DNA from: Adineta ricciae
Taxonomy: Eukaryota; Rotifera; Eurotatoria; Adinetida; Adinetidae
DNA: 64,000 nucleotides
Direction: 5' to 3'
Assembly: GCA_905250025.1 (NCBI GenBank)
Contig: CAJNOJ010000022.1
Coordinates: 63,707 to 127,706, forward strand
This document shows positions 1 through 12,600 of this stretch, piece by piece. The position numbers were made by a program, and so were the translations under genes. How positions within the stretch are numbered: the stretch's first letter is position 1; the number at the start of each line of letters is the position of its first letter. A model generated the notes under the pieces. It searched no databases. It was not told the DNA's origin and saw only the letters and a list, made by a program, of their open reading frames with translations.

Positions 1-22
1 AAATAATCTTTTTTTCATCTAG

Positions 23-2783
23 AAACGATGTTGCGAGATAGTTCTTACACTCGTGAACAAATTCTTGATTCCTTAACTTCACGTAAATACGATGATATCA
101 TGGCATTTTATCTCCTACTTGGCCTTCGAACTACGGAAGTAAACGAGTCCGGTTTAAAAAGGCAAACTCTCTGAAAAAGTGATCTATTTTTAGACTGACG
201 GAGTAGATAATTCCAACGGACAATCATCAACTAGCAAAGGTGTTACAGATGCCTCGAATACGCAATCATCCTTAACATCGAAAGTTGTTTCAGCAAGTAC
301 ACGACCATCTACTAATAACGATAAAGAAAATCTTCCATCGACCGAAAAACAATACCGACCGTCGACAGCTGCAGCTACGAGCACAACAGCAGGATCAAAT
401 TCGAATGACCATTCATCAATCAATGGTTCAACAACGAATGGTGTTCCCAATTCTTTACTTGCAGCAGCAAGTATCGATACTTCGACATCGAATAATAACG
501 GTCAGCTATCAATCAAAACAAGTACAAGTGGTAATCCACCAGGATCGAGCGTAATTACAAATCGGACGAATACAAGCAGCGATAAATTTCGTGCTCAAAC
601 AGTTCGTCTGTCGAATACATCTTCTCGTCGAAGAGAAACGTTCGATCCTATTTCAAATGAAAATGATTCGAATAAAAAACTCGATTTAAACCTCGAGAAC
701 AAAACAAAACCACCGAATTCAACTCCAGGAGATTCGTACGTATTTTCGGTTTTCCTTTTTGCATGTGTTTGATGCTGTGTGTGTGTGTGTGCTTTGCTTA
801 TGCAAGTGTCACTATCGAAAGTCGGATAGCTCATTTATCTTGAAGGCCAGTTAGGAATATCAATTGCAAAAAAAAACCGTCGTATATAGACAAAAGAAAT
901 ACATGCCGTGAATTTCTAGTTTTAATCGTAGCGGATTCGAACAAGGTCCATCATCGTCATCAATGTCAGCGTCACAAGCACCGCATCATTTGATGCGTGG
1001 GCCATTACGTGAAACGTATAATCCGAAGTGTGCAAGTATTTCCGCGTCTAGTACATCTTCAACACAGCCGTCGCAACTGCAAACGACCGAGAGCAACAAG
1101 TGTGTACATCTTTTTCTTAGAAAACAATTCATTCCCTTCTATTACTTATAATGAAATCTCTCAGACATAGAAAAATATCACCTACTAATAACGTTAACTC
1201 CGGTGGATCGTTTCGAGCTTATTCGAGTCAACACCACCCATATAATTTCAAGTAAGATGATTATACATACAATGACGGACATAATTCTGATTCTCAAAGA
1301 CAAATTGAGAGCTTTCCTCCTTGTATCTATCTAACCACGTATATGTGCACTCGACTAGATTGCAATGTCATCAAAAACAAACTACTAACATCGAATAAGA
1401 ACTTTTTCCTCACGATCGTGCATGCATATCTTGCTCGTTGCTCTGCCATCGCTATGTTATCTTGTGTAATCGGTATATTTTTAATAATAATCTTTGTTTT
1501 TCCTCCTTCTAGTCCTCCGAATGTGCAAGCTTCAACTACGACACCAACAACATCCAATGCACCACTCGTACCACCGGCTAGCTCACGTACCAGCAGTGGT
1601 AACACAAGTAATCCATTGAATCGTGCTGCTCCAGATCGTAAAACAATTCATAATATACCTTCACGGCAACATCACCAAGGAACAAATGCATCAACGACAT
1701 CTGGTGGCATTAGCGCAGATTATCGTGCATCCACACGAAATCCTAATACTAATACAATGAATCACGCCGATATGAACAATCGTCATCTACATGGAGCAAC
1801 AATGTCAGGCGCAAATAACGGTGCTCAATCCTTTCTTAGCAAACTTTCATCAAAATTTGCGCGAAGGTATGTCGATCTATTGGTTTTCAATCAAATCAAA
1901 TCAGTTCTTCATGTTACTATCGAATCTTTGAATTCTGAAGTGCACTTTTTTTTCGCCAGAATAACTTCGCTAAAAATGACATCCGCTCATAGGAATCGAT
2001 ACTTATTTTATTATCATCAGAGCTTACATCATTCTGCTAAAGTACTTGTCTCAAGTGCTCATCGAATTCTTTCTCTACGCTATTTAAACTATTCAATTCT
2101 CGTGCTTGATTACAACCTGATTCTATTCATTTTTGTCTCTATACGAACGAACGCACACTATAGATTTTTTCGATCGTAATTCATCTGTTTCACTCAAATG
2201 ACAACATTTCGAATAAATGCCCATGTTTTCCTTTTAGAAAATCAATTCGAGAATCTGCAACATCATCTGGAACGAGTGGAGGCGCCATTGGAAATAATAT
2301 GACAGGCAGTGTTGCAAGCGCCTCATCCTATCGCCGTCCTCCAGATTTGAACAATACCAATATGACAACTAGTACAGCTGGTAATACAACCAATGATAAT
2401 CTTGCTGTTGGCAATAGTAGTCCCGAAGATGTCAAACCACGTTCTCTTCGTTTCACATGGTCAATGAAGACAACCAGTTCAATGGATCCATCTGATATGA
2501 TGAAAGAAATTCGAAAGGTAATATAATGCCTGGCTCTCGAGCTAATCGTTATTCTTAACTGTAGGTTCTGGATATCAACAATTGTGATTACGAACAACGC
2601 GAAAAATTCCTTCTATTATGTGTTCATGGCGATCCAAATACTGATTCAGTCGTATCATGGGAAATGGAAGTATGCAAATTGCCACGTCTCTCACTGAATG
2701 GTGTTCGATTCAAACGTATATCAGGCACATCCATTGGTTTCAAAAACATCGCGAGTAAAATCGCTAATGAACTGAAATTGTGA
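23..2783 (+). CDS. par-1: MARK/PAR-1 family Ser/Thr kinase, 3' part (UBA to KA1)
   Basis: Partial gene whose kinase domain lies left of the window. Exons by eye: 23-138, 194-735, 932-1099, 1165-1251, 1513-1866, 2238-2517, 2565-2783 (587 codons visible). The first exon encodes the end of the UBA domain ([10 protein letters not shown], then MAFYLLLG), which in this family sits next to the kinase domain. A long Ser/Thr/Asn-rich linker follows, ending in the family motif [11 protein letters not shown]. The last two exons encode the KA1 domain ([13 protein letters not shown], then [17 protein letters not shown] and [16 protein letters not shown]), which binds acidic phospholipids and holds the kinase at the membrane cortex. 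MARK/PAR-1 kinases phosphorylate microtubule-associated proteins and set cell polarity. All introns are GT..AG. The downstream gene starts 1.45 kb away on the same strand. Confidence 0.93.
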
Positions 2784-2804
2784 TTAAATTCTTTTTTCTT
2801 CTTT

Positions 2805-2820
2805 CTCTCTCTCTCTCTCT
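2805..2820. repeat. (CT)n microsatellite
   Basis: Uninterrupted CT dinucleotides just after the MARK stop codon, in its probable 3' UTR. Confidence 0.9.
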
Positions 2821-3279
2821 ATACATGTTCAATGTCCAAGGCAACTCTCTTTTTTTAGTGATTGTATCTCGCATGAGTCTACCTATTTCTCTTAAAATGA
2901 ATCAAATAACAAAAACACGCATCGTATATGTATAGGTGTGTGTGTGTGTATGTGTTGTGTATGTCAGTCACAAACTAGGATCTCTCTCTCTTTTCGTCTT
3001 CGTTCTTCATTTGCTATGCTGTTGCTCATGCCTAAAAGGCATTTATTTTTTCTTCGTCTCTTCTATTGTGTACGTGTGTGTGTGTATGTGTGTAAGTGCG
3101 AAATTCATCCATGAGAATCGGTTCTTATAAATAATTTTGTTGACCCCTCCTTCTTTCTTCTACTCCTGTGCACATCCCTATAGATCTTAGACTATGGAAA
3201 AAACCGCTCCTTTCCCTTCTTTTGTCAACGTCAGAATACGGATGAACAAGATCGTCGTTGCTTTTTCCTGCACACATAC

Positions 3280-3307
3280 ATATATATATAGATATATATA
3301 TATATAT
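3280..3307. repeat. (TA)n microsatellite
   Basis: TA dinucleotide run with one interruption (ta..gata..), in the spacer after MARK. Confidence 0.9.
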
Positions 3308-4238
3308 GCCTAACTTGAAAATTCCTTGAGATTGTCTGTATGTAATTTATTCTTGACATGAAACGATCACAATAGCCTGAAAATAACAGTGTGTGCTCCA
3401 TTTGTGTATCATGTGTGTTTTCATTGCCAAAAAAGTGAAAAGAAAATTTTTCAATGCCTATGTATCTCGTCTGTCTTTGTCTGTAAATGTCTTTGTTTTT
3501 CTTCGCTCTCGCACATTCTATATTCATTTCGTCTCTTTCTCCTTTCTTGCGCGATCTATTTCTTCTTATACTAAAATTATATATCATAATTTTATCAAGA
3601 CGTACATGCACACTTCGATCACATGCAAATTTGTTCATTTTTGTTGTGCATACACGTTCAATTGTCTCTTTTTCTTTTTTGTTCGATTTCGCTGGTATTC
3701 TGGCTTTTCCTGTCTGCATCTTCTCATACCTTTCCTCTCTTTCCTCTTTTTCGAAATATGTTCGATTCCATGGTATGTTCTTTTGGTGTTATCGTTCATA
3801 TATTTCTATACTCTATTTCGCTCCTTTTTTGCTGTGTGCGAGCGCGCTGTCTTGAAAGAATATACATATATTATATATATATACTACATTCATGCGAATG
3901 TGCTACATAATTGGTTTCAATTGGCAAAGACAATTTGCTCATGCATACGAGAGTTGACCGAATAGATTTGTCAAGAAACAAAATGATAGATTCAACAGAC
4001 TAAAATGTAAATAATGTAGACATTCATTTAGAAAGAATTACTATTCTTAACGTGTAATTATGCATACAGTACGCATAGATTGTGGTAAAACGAAAAAAGC
4101 AGCGTTTATCGATAAAATGCGACCTCTGTTGATATTGTCTAAAGGTACGATAACTGTTCGTCAATGGTTCATAGTAAATACCAATGTACCGACATATTCT
4201 TTGGATTTTCGTTTTCATTTATTTTTAGATATCTAAAC

Positions 4239-7063
4239 ATGTTAACGGTCTCATCTCATCAGCAACAACATTTGTTCTCTAGTTATCGTGCTGTAGGTTT
4301 AATAACAAACCATGTGCCGTGCATCCTACGTATACATCAACGACATTCATCACATTTACTTTTAACAGCGATCGGCAAAGTATTTCATGCCTATCGTCTC
4401 AATACTCTTCAAGTACTGCTTGTTAGTGATCCTCATCCAGAAGACATTCAAGCACTTGCTGCAAATAGTCGGCTAGTTTTTGTTGCAGCTGGATCGTCGA
4501 TCTATGTCTATCGACGTGTGTTTCATCTTTATCAAACTTTAACCGATCATAAAGGAGACGTTCAACAGATCTTGCCCTTTGGTGACGAGCATTTAGTTAG
4601 CGTTGATGCATCAAATACATTACGTGTTTGGGATATTCAATCGGCAAGTGTTTATCTTTTACTTGAATTCGATACGAAGAATTTTCATATTACATGTTTA
4701 CTTCATCCAGCAACTTATGTCAATAAACTTCTTTTAGCATCACGTCAAGGAACAATGCAATTATGGAACATTAAATCGAATAAGTTATTGCATGAATTCT
4801 TTATAAACGATACACCAGCAACCAGTTCTATAACAGCAATGGCACAATCAACAGTCGTAGATGTTGTTGCCATCGGATATAATGATGGTCAAATTCGTTT
4901 GCATAATCTTCGATACGATGAAACACTCGTCAAATTTACACAAGACTTCAATGGACCGATAACATCGATCGCATTTCGTCTCGATAATATTCCACATATG
5001 GCAACTGGTTCCTCAACTGGACATATCTGTATATGGAATTTAGATACGTGCCATTTAATTAGTCAAGTTCGACAAGCGCATAAAGATTGTCCAATAGCTG
5101 CACTTCATTATATTCCTGGTGAACCACTGTTAATCTCGAATGGTAGTGATAATGCTTTACGTGAATGGATCTTTGATATGCCCGATGGACAATCCTGTCG
5201 ATTATATCGTGAACGTTGTGGTCATTCGAAATCTCCACGTTGTGTTCGCTTTCACGATAATGAGATTATTCTGTCAGCTGGTAATGATGGTCGTTTACGA
5301 ACATTTCATACAATCCTCGATAATCTTTCTCGGTGCTTTGGTCGCACAACACGATATAGATGGGAAATGGAGTTAAATGAAGATGATAATGACAATGATA
5401 ATAATGATACGGAACAAGCTTTACCAATTGTTGACCTACGTTGTGAAGTCATTAAAGAAAATGATTGGGATGGTATTATTGCCGTGCATGAGGATCGACG
5501 ACGTGTATCAGCATGGAATTTTATTCGTGCGACAAGAAGTCAACATAAATTCGAACATGAAAGATTCGCAACAAAAGTTTATCATGATGTCGAAGTATCT
5601 GCAACATCATGTGACATTAGTCCATGTGGAAATTTTTGTATTATTGGATACTCAACGGGACATATTGATTTGTATAACATGCAATCTGGGCTTTACCGTG
5701 GATCATTTGGTAAGCAGTCATTACAGTTTCATGTTTATTCACAGATTTTCTTTTTCTAGATGATGAACCCGTCAAATATGCCGCTAAAAATCCGCGTAAA
5801 CGTTTGAAATCATCACCATATGCTACAGCACATTCATATCCTATCTGTGGCGTATCTTTTGATTCGCTCAATACTCGTCTGATTTCCTGTGATATCAGTG
5901 GAAATATTAAACTATGGCGTTTGAAGACTAAAACTTTACTTTCATCAACATCGATCATTGATCAGGAAATGTCATCGCCTGTCATAAAAATCATCAAGAT
6001 GATTGTTCATCGCGACAGTGGCCTTATTGCACTTGCCTTCAACAATCAAATGATTAAGATCTATGATTTCGATACAATGACGTTTAAGTGCATCCGTACA
6101 TTTTCAACAGATACTCACACGAAAGAGATAACAGCATTAGCATTCATGCCTGACGCTCGCTGGTTATTGTCGACATCATTAGACAAAACAATGAAAGTTT
6201 GGGATATACCAAGTGGACAATTGATTGATGCGATTGAATTCGACCAAGCGATTATCACTTTAGCAGTAAGTCCTAATGGCGATATGTTAGCAACAGGACA
6301 TACGGAAGCGTTAGGTGTTTATCTCTGGTCGAACCGATCGATGTTCGGTGGTCCAGCCATTAATTTGGCAACTGATCATGAAAATCAACAGGTGTTAGTG
6401 GGAGAATTTGAGTCACCGGAACAAATATCGAAAAATTTAATAACATTATCTGCATTACCGGAGTCGAAATGGAAGAATTTACTAGTCCTAGATACTATTC
6501 GCCAACGAAATAAACCTAAAGAACCAATAAATATTCCTAAACAAGCACCTTTCTTTCTACCCACTGTTTCGAATCTTCGTGGCTTCGTTTTTGTGAATCC
6601 CGACGATGAAAAGAAAGAAAAAGGAAAGAATCAATCACATATTAATCAAATCCAGCAATTTCTCTACGAATCTTCCTTCACAAATCGACTTGATCACCAA
6701 AAGCAGAATTCATCCTTTAGTTCAGATGTTGTTCAGCTTCTCAAAGATCTTGGCATGGCAAAAATTGAATATGAATTGCGGTGTTTATCACCCGATCAAG
6801 GTGGTTCATTGGAACGTATGCTGACATTCATCGACGTACTTCACCAAGCATTCGATAACAAGCAAAATTATGATTTGATTAGTTCCTATTTAGCCTTGTT
6901 CATTCAACTGCACGGGACGAATCTGATCTGGAAAAATCAGGAATTAATTGAAAAGATTCGACAAATTCAATTGAAACAAAAAGAAACATGGAACCATCTT
7001 CAACGACAATTGAATACATCGATCGCACTTGTCAAGTATATTAAAAGTATTACTACCATTTAA
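4239..7063 (+). CDS. WDR36: WDR36/UTP21, small-subunit processome WD40 protein
   Basis: Two exons, 4239-5709 and 5760-7063, give 924 residues, close to the usual WDR36 length of about 950. The protein holds two WD40 propellers with typical blade ends (LRVWDI, MQLWNI, ICIWNL, IKLWRL, MKVWDI). It ends in the UTP21-specific C-terminal domain (VVQLLKDLGMAKIEYELRCL, then LERMLTFIDVLHQAF). UTP21 is part of the UTP-B complex of the nucleolar SSU processome and is needed for 18S rRNA maturation. The start at 4239 follows an AG acceptor; an in-frame ATG upstream at 4164 would lie across that acceptor and is less likely. A very acidic Glu/Asp/Asn stretch sits near 5370-5415. HSD17B8 follows 119 nt downstream on the same strand. 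Confidence 0.95.
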
Positions 7064-7132
7064 CAGTAGTAATGATCATCTGTCTGTGTTTTTGTTACAC
7101 TTGTTTTGTTTTGCTTTGTTTTTCATTTTTGG

Positions 7133-7182
7133 AGAATAAAAAAGCAGAATTTTTTGTTTCACATATCGCTGTGCTTTCAGAT
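7133..7182 (+). promoter_or_regulatory. poly(A) signal and AG acceptor between WDR36 and HSD17B8
   Basis: AATAAA at 7133-7138 is followed by a T-rich tract and a clean acceptor (gtgctttcag, AG at 7179-7180) only two nt before the HSD17B8 ATG. No room remains for a separate promoter and 5' UTR intron, so this looks like an intercistronic trans-splice site. That is inference. Confidence 0.5.
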
Positions 7183-7970
7183 ATGTTGACAAACACTGTC
7201 TCATTAGTTACCGGAGCAGGGAATGGTATTGGCAAGAGAGTCGCTCAACTATTTGCTTCGCAAGGCAGCCGAGTCTGTGGAGTGTGAGTTATTCAAATCC
7301 ATGATGAAACATTCGATTCTGGTCAGATTTCAAAAGAGAATCTATTTCGTTTAGAGATGTCCAGAAATCGGATTCATCTTGTGAACACTCATTTGTCAGT
7401 GATATAAGTCAACGTTCGTCTGTTGTGAAATTAGCAGATGAGATCTATCATCACACTCAAGCTTATCCGAACATTATTGTCAATGCAGCTGGTATTTTAC
7501 GGGATTCACTCCTGTTGAAAATGCGTGAAGAAGATTTCGATGATGTTATACGTGTGAATCTAAAAGGAACGTTTCTTGTCAATCAAATTTTTTGTCAAAG
7601 ACTTTTAGCCCAAAAACAAACCGACTTAAAAGCTAGTGTAATTAATATAGCCAGTATTGTTGGCAAATATGGAAATGTTGGGCAATGTAATTATACAGCA
7701 TCGAAAGCTGGTGTTGAAGCGATGACTAAGACGATGGCAAAAGAATTAGGACGTTTTGGTATTCGTGCAAATGCTGTTCTACCTGGATTCATCCAGACAG
7801 CTATGACTGATAAGATTCCTGATAAGATAAAAGAAAAACTATTATCAATGGTCCCTATGACTCGAATGGGTACAGTGGATGAAATTGCTCAAGTTTGCTT
7901 GTTTTTAGCATCGAACCAAATGAGCAGTTATGTGAATGGTGCAAGTATCGAGGTTACCGGTGGTCTTTAA
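7183..7970 (+). CDS. HSD17B8: HSD17B8-like short-chain dehydrogenase (mitochondrial 3-ketoacyl-ACP reductase subunit)
   Basis: Exons 7183-7283 and 7355-7970, 238 residues. It is a classical SDR. The cofactor-binding TGAGNGIG lies near the N-terminus, the NAAG motif is present, the catalytic Ser is in INIASIVGK, and the catalytic Tyr/Lys are in NYTASK. The PGFI segment after the active site is also present. The segments RDSLLLKM and VNLKGTFLV and the C-terminal EVTGGL fit HSD17B8 better than CBR4. In other animals HSD17B8 pairs with CBR4 as the NAD(P)H-dependent 3-ketoacyl-ACP reductase of mitochondrial fatty-acid synthesis and also oxidises estradiol. No obvious mitochondrial presequence is seen; it begins directly at the Rossmann fold. 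It sits tightly behind WDR36. Confidence 0.88.
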
Positions 7971-9642
7971 AATGAGACCTTCGCTTCCATTTTATTTGAC
8001 TGGACGTGATTCATTCTTACTAATTTTTCTTTTGCAATAAAATAAACAGTAGCTTTGATTGTAACACTTGACGTCGTTATGTTTACGAATGGATAGTAAA
8101 AACGTGTTTCTGACAAAGTACGAAAGAACGATTGATCGTGTGATGTTCTTTTATCGGATATTTTAATGACTCAGCAAATTAACATTACTGAGCGGGATGT
8201 AACGCCTTTAGTAACGTCACTGGAAAACGCTCTTGGGGCGGCGTACTTTATTAGAGGAGTATGGTTATTATAAAAGTTGAAGAAAAAATCAAGCGAACGA
8301 TATACGAATACGCCCAGTGTGTCTTTCGCTTATATGATCACAAGGCGTGGCGTACATTTGTAAAGAGACAAAGATTTTTATGGATGGCTGATCACGCACT
8401 AAAGCGAGTCTCTTCAACTTTCGTGATCAGTTAATTTTGTCCTTGAGATTGACCGTTGCTTTTCAATATATGTCATATCTACAGTTCATCAAGGACATTG
8501 ACCAGGAAAAGTTCATTCACTTACAGATCATAATTAGTGTTAAAAGCTTTCTCCTTATATTTTATTCTTTGTAGTTATGCTTCACTAGATCCATGGTTTA
8601 ATTGGATATTGATCATGCGTTATATCCATTCATTCGCTTCATGGTTGATTTCCAAGTCAACCAAAGAATTTTATTTGGTAAGGAAAAAATCAGTTCGACG
8701 TCATCGGAGGTGACACTTGAGACTTCGTATTATCTCGATGGTCATTTCTACTTTAAGAGTGCATGAACAGCTTACAGGTAGATCGTCAGATACTATAAAT
8801 AAATTAAAGAAAATCTGATGACGCATGTGTACATGTGATGACAAGAAGAAGGGACACGGTTGTTTTTCGAAATATTATCAATGAGAGGAAGAGAGAAGGT
8901 GCAGTGCACCAAGTACTAATTTCGTTTCTTTCTCTCTCTCTCTCTCTCTGTCGATTGCTCTACGTCCTGTATATAAATCACATTACTATCCAAACAGATT
9001 CTTATTTTGTTTGTTTTTATATTAGGTTATGCACGTATGTATTCGTGAGTAATTGAGATTTGTAAAATTTTTGCGCGAAATAACACTGAGGTTCAAACAC
9101 TTCGACGAATAAAAGACGCGAAGAAAAACAGTTTTGTTCTCTGTCGGATAGTTGTAAGAACTATATCTCGATATTAGATCTGACTTGGGAACAGTGATTA
9201 TCACAGATTAGACAGAAATAAGGACGCGAAAACAAGCCCAAACTTATTCAAGGGTGGATGCAAAAGAAAAACGTGTTGAATAAGCGATTGGATATATCCA
9301 AGACACTTGATTATGATGCATAAAAACAAGTATCTTTGATCATCTCACCTTTGTTTTTGTATCATAGTTATTTGCGTATTGCGGAGAATGACTTATTTCT
9401 GCTGATTATCGGCGCGATTTTTGAGTACGACATCCCAGGTTTATTTTAATAGCTTTTTTGATGGATGATTAAAGCAACGCAGTTTTCATTTGTATCTATC
9501 GTCAGGACACGCTTCGTGATTCTTATTTAATGGACAAATAATTTATATACATATACATCGCTTGATTCTCTCGATCTTTTTTCTACAATTTTAGAAAAGC
9601 AGTCGGTGATTTGTGGGTTATAATACATTTGTACGGAGTAGC
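7971..9642. other. spacer and probable 5' region of the H+-ATPase gene
   Basis: About 1.7 kb with no convincing coding exon. AATAAA near 8038 fits HSD17B8 poly(A) addition. A CT microsatellite lies at 8934-8949. An acceptor-like ttctacaattttag (AG 9593-9594) about 48 nt before the ATPase start suggests a 5' UTR intron or trans-splice site, so an unrecognised non-coding first exon may lie here. Confidence 0.6.
8934..8949. repeat. (TC)n microsatellite
   Basis: TC dinucleotide run in the region upstream of the H+-ATPase gene. Confidence 0.85.
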
Positions 9643-12600
9643 ATGCCGCCGGAGGAAAATGGAAAGGCTAAAGCCACAGTCGTGGACATGCCAGAAAATC
9701 CAGTTAAAAATTTAACTGTCGAAGATATGTATGATAAGGAAAAATATGATTTATCGACTATGGAAGAAGGTGACGTGTTCAAAATGCTTGAGTAAGTTAA
9801 ATGCATATAGTTAAGTTGACAAAAAATACGCACGAATATTTTTTAGGGCTACGCGTGATGGTTTAACCGATGAAGAGGTTCAGGAGCGTTTGGAGAAGGT
9901 AAAATCGCTTTTTTTGTAAAACAAAAGATTGATCACTTTATATTTTAGTTTGGTCATAATCGAATTGATCATAAAGAGAAAAGTCCAATCATCAAATTTC
10001 TCTTATTCATGTGGAATCCACTTTCGTGGGTCATGGAAGCTGCTGCTATTGTTGCCATCGCTGTGTCGAATGGTGGTGGTGAACCACCCGATTGGGAAGA
10101 TTTTCTTGGAATTATTTTGCTTCTTCTTGCTAATTCAATCATTGGTTTTATCGAACAGAGCAAAGCTGGAAATGCAGTGAAAGCATTGATGGAAGCTTTA
10201 GCACCAGAGGCGAAAGTGAAACGAAATGGTGAATGGAAAGTCATCGATGCAGCGGATTTGGTTCCAGGTGATATCATAAGCGTTAAATTAGGTGACGTCG
10301 TACCAGCTGATGCTCGATTAACTGGTAAGAAAAGTTCTTTGTTTGAGTTCTTCCTCAGAAGTGAAGATGTTTTTGATTCTTAAACGTAGCTGCACATGGT
10401 GGTGTTTCAATCGATGAAGCAGCACTAACAGGCGAGTCGCTTCCTGCTGACAAAGTCGTTGGCGATCAAGTCTTCTCGGGTTCAACATGTAAACAAGGTG
10501 AAGCTGAAGCTATCGGTAAATACATGCATGAGATTATCGTGGAGACGCACCTTAATGTTTTTTTTTCGTCTTCTAGTTATTGGAACTGGTCTCAATACGT
10601 TTTTCGGTCGAGCAACGAAATTAGTCACAAGTGCTGGTGATGAAACTGGTCATTTACAAACTATTCTTGCCCATATTGGTAATTTTTGTATATGTGGTAT
10701 AGTTATATTCATTGTTGCAGAAATTCTGGTCATGTAGTATGTATCGGACACGAAACCTACGCCTTTGTAATGTATCTTTTTATTTCAGCGCTGGCTTCCG
10801 ATACGATTATCGCCGTGGTATTAACAATCTATTGGTACTTTTGATCGGTGGCATTCCAATTGCTATGCCAACAGTCTTGTCGGTCACATTGGCCATTGGT
10901 GCTAAACAATTATCTCAACATAAAGCAATTGTAACACACGTAACAGCTATCGAAGAGCTTGCTGCCGTGACAATTTTATGTTCAGATAAAACAGGAACAT
11001 TGACATTAAATAAACTTGTTATTGACAAGCCAACAGTCAAAACATATTCAGATGAAACAGGAGATGACATTATCCACTATGCCGCCATTGCATCTCGTAT
11101 GGAAAATCAAGATGCTATTGATACATGTATTACAAGTACTTTTGGCGATATTAAAAAAGTACGAGCAGGTATTGAAGAATTAGATTTTAAACCGTAAGTA
11201 GATACATCTTTTGCAAAAAAGTATTTATATTTATTTATTTTTATTTAAAGATTTAACCCGACAAACAAACGAACGGAAATCACTTACAAATTGACTAGCG
11301 ATGGAAGTGTACATCGAATCAGTAAAGGCATGTCGCATTCGATATTGGATTTATGTACACGAGACAAAGATGATGCACAAATTAGACAACTGAATGCTGA
11401 TGTTGATGAATTCGCACGACGAGGTTTACGAGCTCTAGCTGTTGCCATTGAAGATGTACCAAGTGGACAAACCGATGGTGAAGGAAATGGATTTAAATTA
11501 ATCGGTCTTCTACCCATCTATGATCCACCACGTAGTGATACGAAAGAAACCATTGATCGTGCTGTCGAATTAGGTAAATCCACACGACTTTGTTCTTAGC
11601 TACATCATCGTGTTAAATCGTTTTTCTTGTTATATAGGTGTCAAAGTCAAAATGATCACTGGTGATCAACTGGCTATCGCGAAAGAAACAGGTCGACGAC
11701 TTGGTATGGGCGACAATATGTTTCTGTCGAAAACACTTACAGAAGGACCACCCGTTGAATCAGGCTACAAGGATGTTGATGACTTGGTCTTACATGCTGA
11801 TGGTTTTGCTGGCGTCTATCCTGAACACAAACATAAAATCATTGAGAAGCTACAAGAATTAGGTCACACCGTTGCTATGACTGGTGATGGTGTTAACGAT
11901 GCGCCGGCTCTTGCTAAAGCCAATGTCGGTGTCGCTGTAGCTGACGCATCTGATGCAGCACGTTCAGCAGCAGATATTGTCTTGACTGAACCTGGTCTAT
12001 CAGTTATCATCGAAGGTAAGCAGTTGTTTGACTGAACGAAATCGTTTGAAAAATAGTTTATGCATTATCGAATAGCTATTATTGGTTCACGCCAAATCTT
12101 TCAACGTATGAGAAACTACGCCATTTACACATGTTCAATCACGATTCGTATCCTAGTCGGATTTTCGATTCTTATCTTTGCTTTTAAATTTGATTTTCCA
12201 TCATTTATGGTAACACTCAACCTTTAATTTCAATGCATCGAAATTCTTTTATCATACATTTAGGTACTTATTCTTGCTATACTCAATGATGGCACAATCA
12301 TGACAATATCCAAAGATCGTGTTAAACCATCACCTTACCCAAATAGCTGGAATCTTTCAGAAATCTTTACTTATGCTATTATGTACGGAATCTACTTAGC
12401 TGCATCGACAGTTATCTTCTTTGCTGTCATCGTTAAAACAAACTTCTTCCAAGACCATTTTGGTGTCGATCTCTTTGTAGAAAATTCTCAATCAGCAAAT
12501 CCTCCCGGATACAATCATCCGAAATTGCATTCCATTATTTATTTACAAGTATCGACTATAAGTCAAGCTTTGATATTTATTACCCGTTCACAGGGTCTCT

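Larger units (their letters stand above)
2784..4238. other. MARK 3' UTR and spacer before WDR36
   Basis: Strongly T-rich DNA with GT microsatellites near 2936-2950 and 3070-3090 and the TA run. Several 100-190 codon open frames occur here, but they are runs of Phe/Ser/Leu/Cys from T-rich sequence and I do not accept them as genes. A pyrimidine-rich acceptor (tttatttttag, AG at 4227-4228) lies 10 nt before the WDR36 start codon. Confidence 0.7.

Noticed and set aside
1343..2179. 278-codon plus-strand frame
   Set aside because: It spans a MARK intron, a real exon (1513-1866) and the next intron; only the exon part is coding.
3231..3965. Overlapping long frames on both strands
   Set aside because: T-rich low-complexity DNA gives Phe/Ser/Cys-rich frames; no domains, splice partners or conservation.
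4164..4238. Upstream ATG extension of WDR36
   Set aside because: It crosses a strong acceptor (AG 4227-4228) and adds non-conserved hydrophobic residues.
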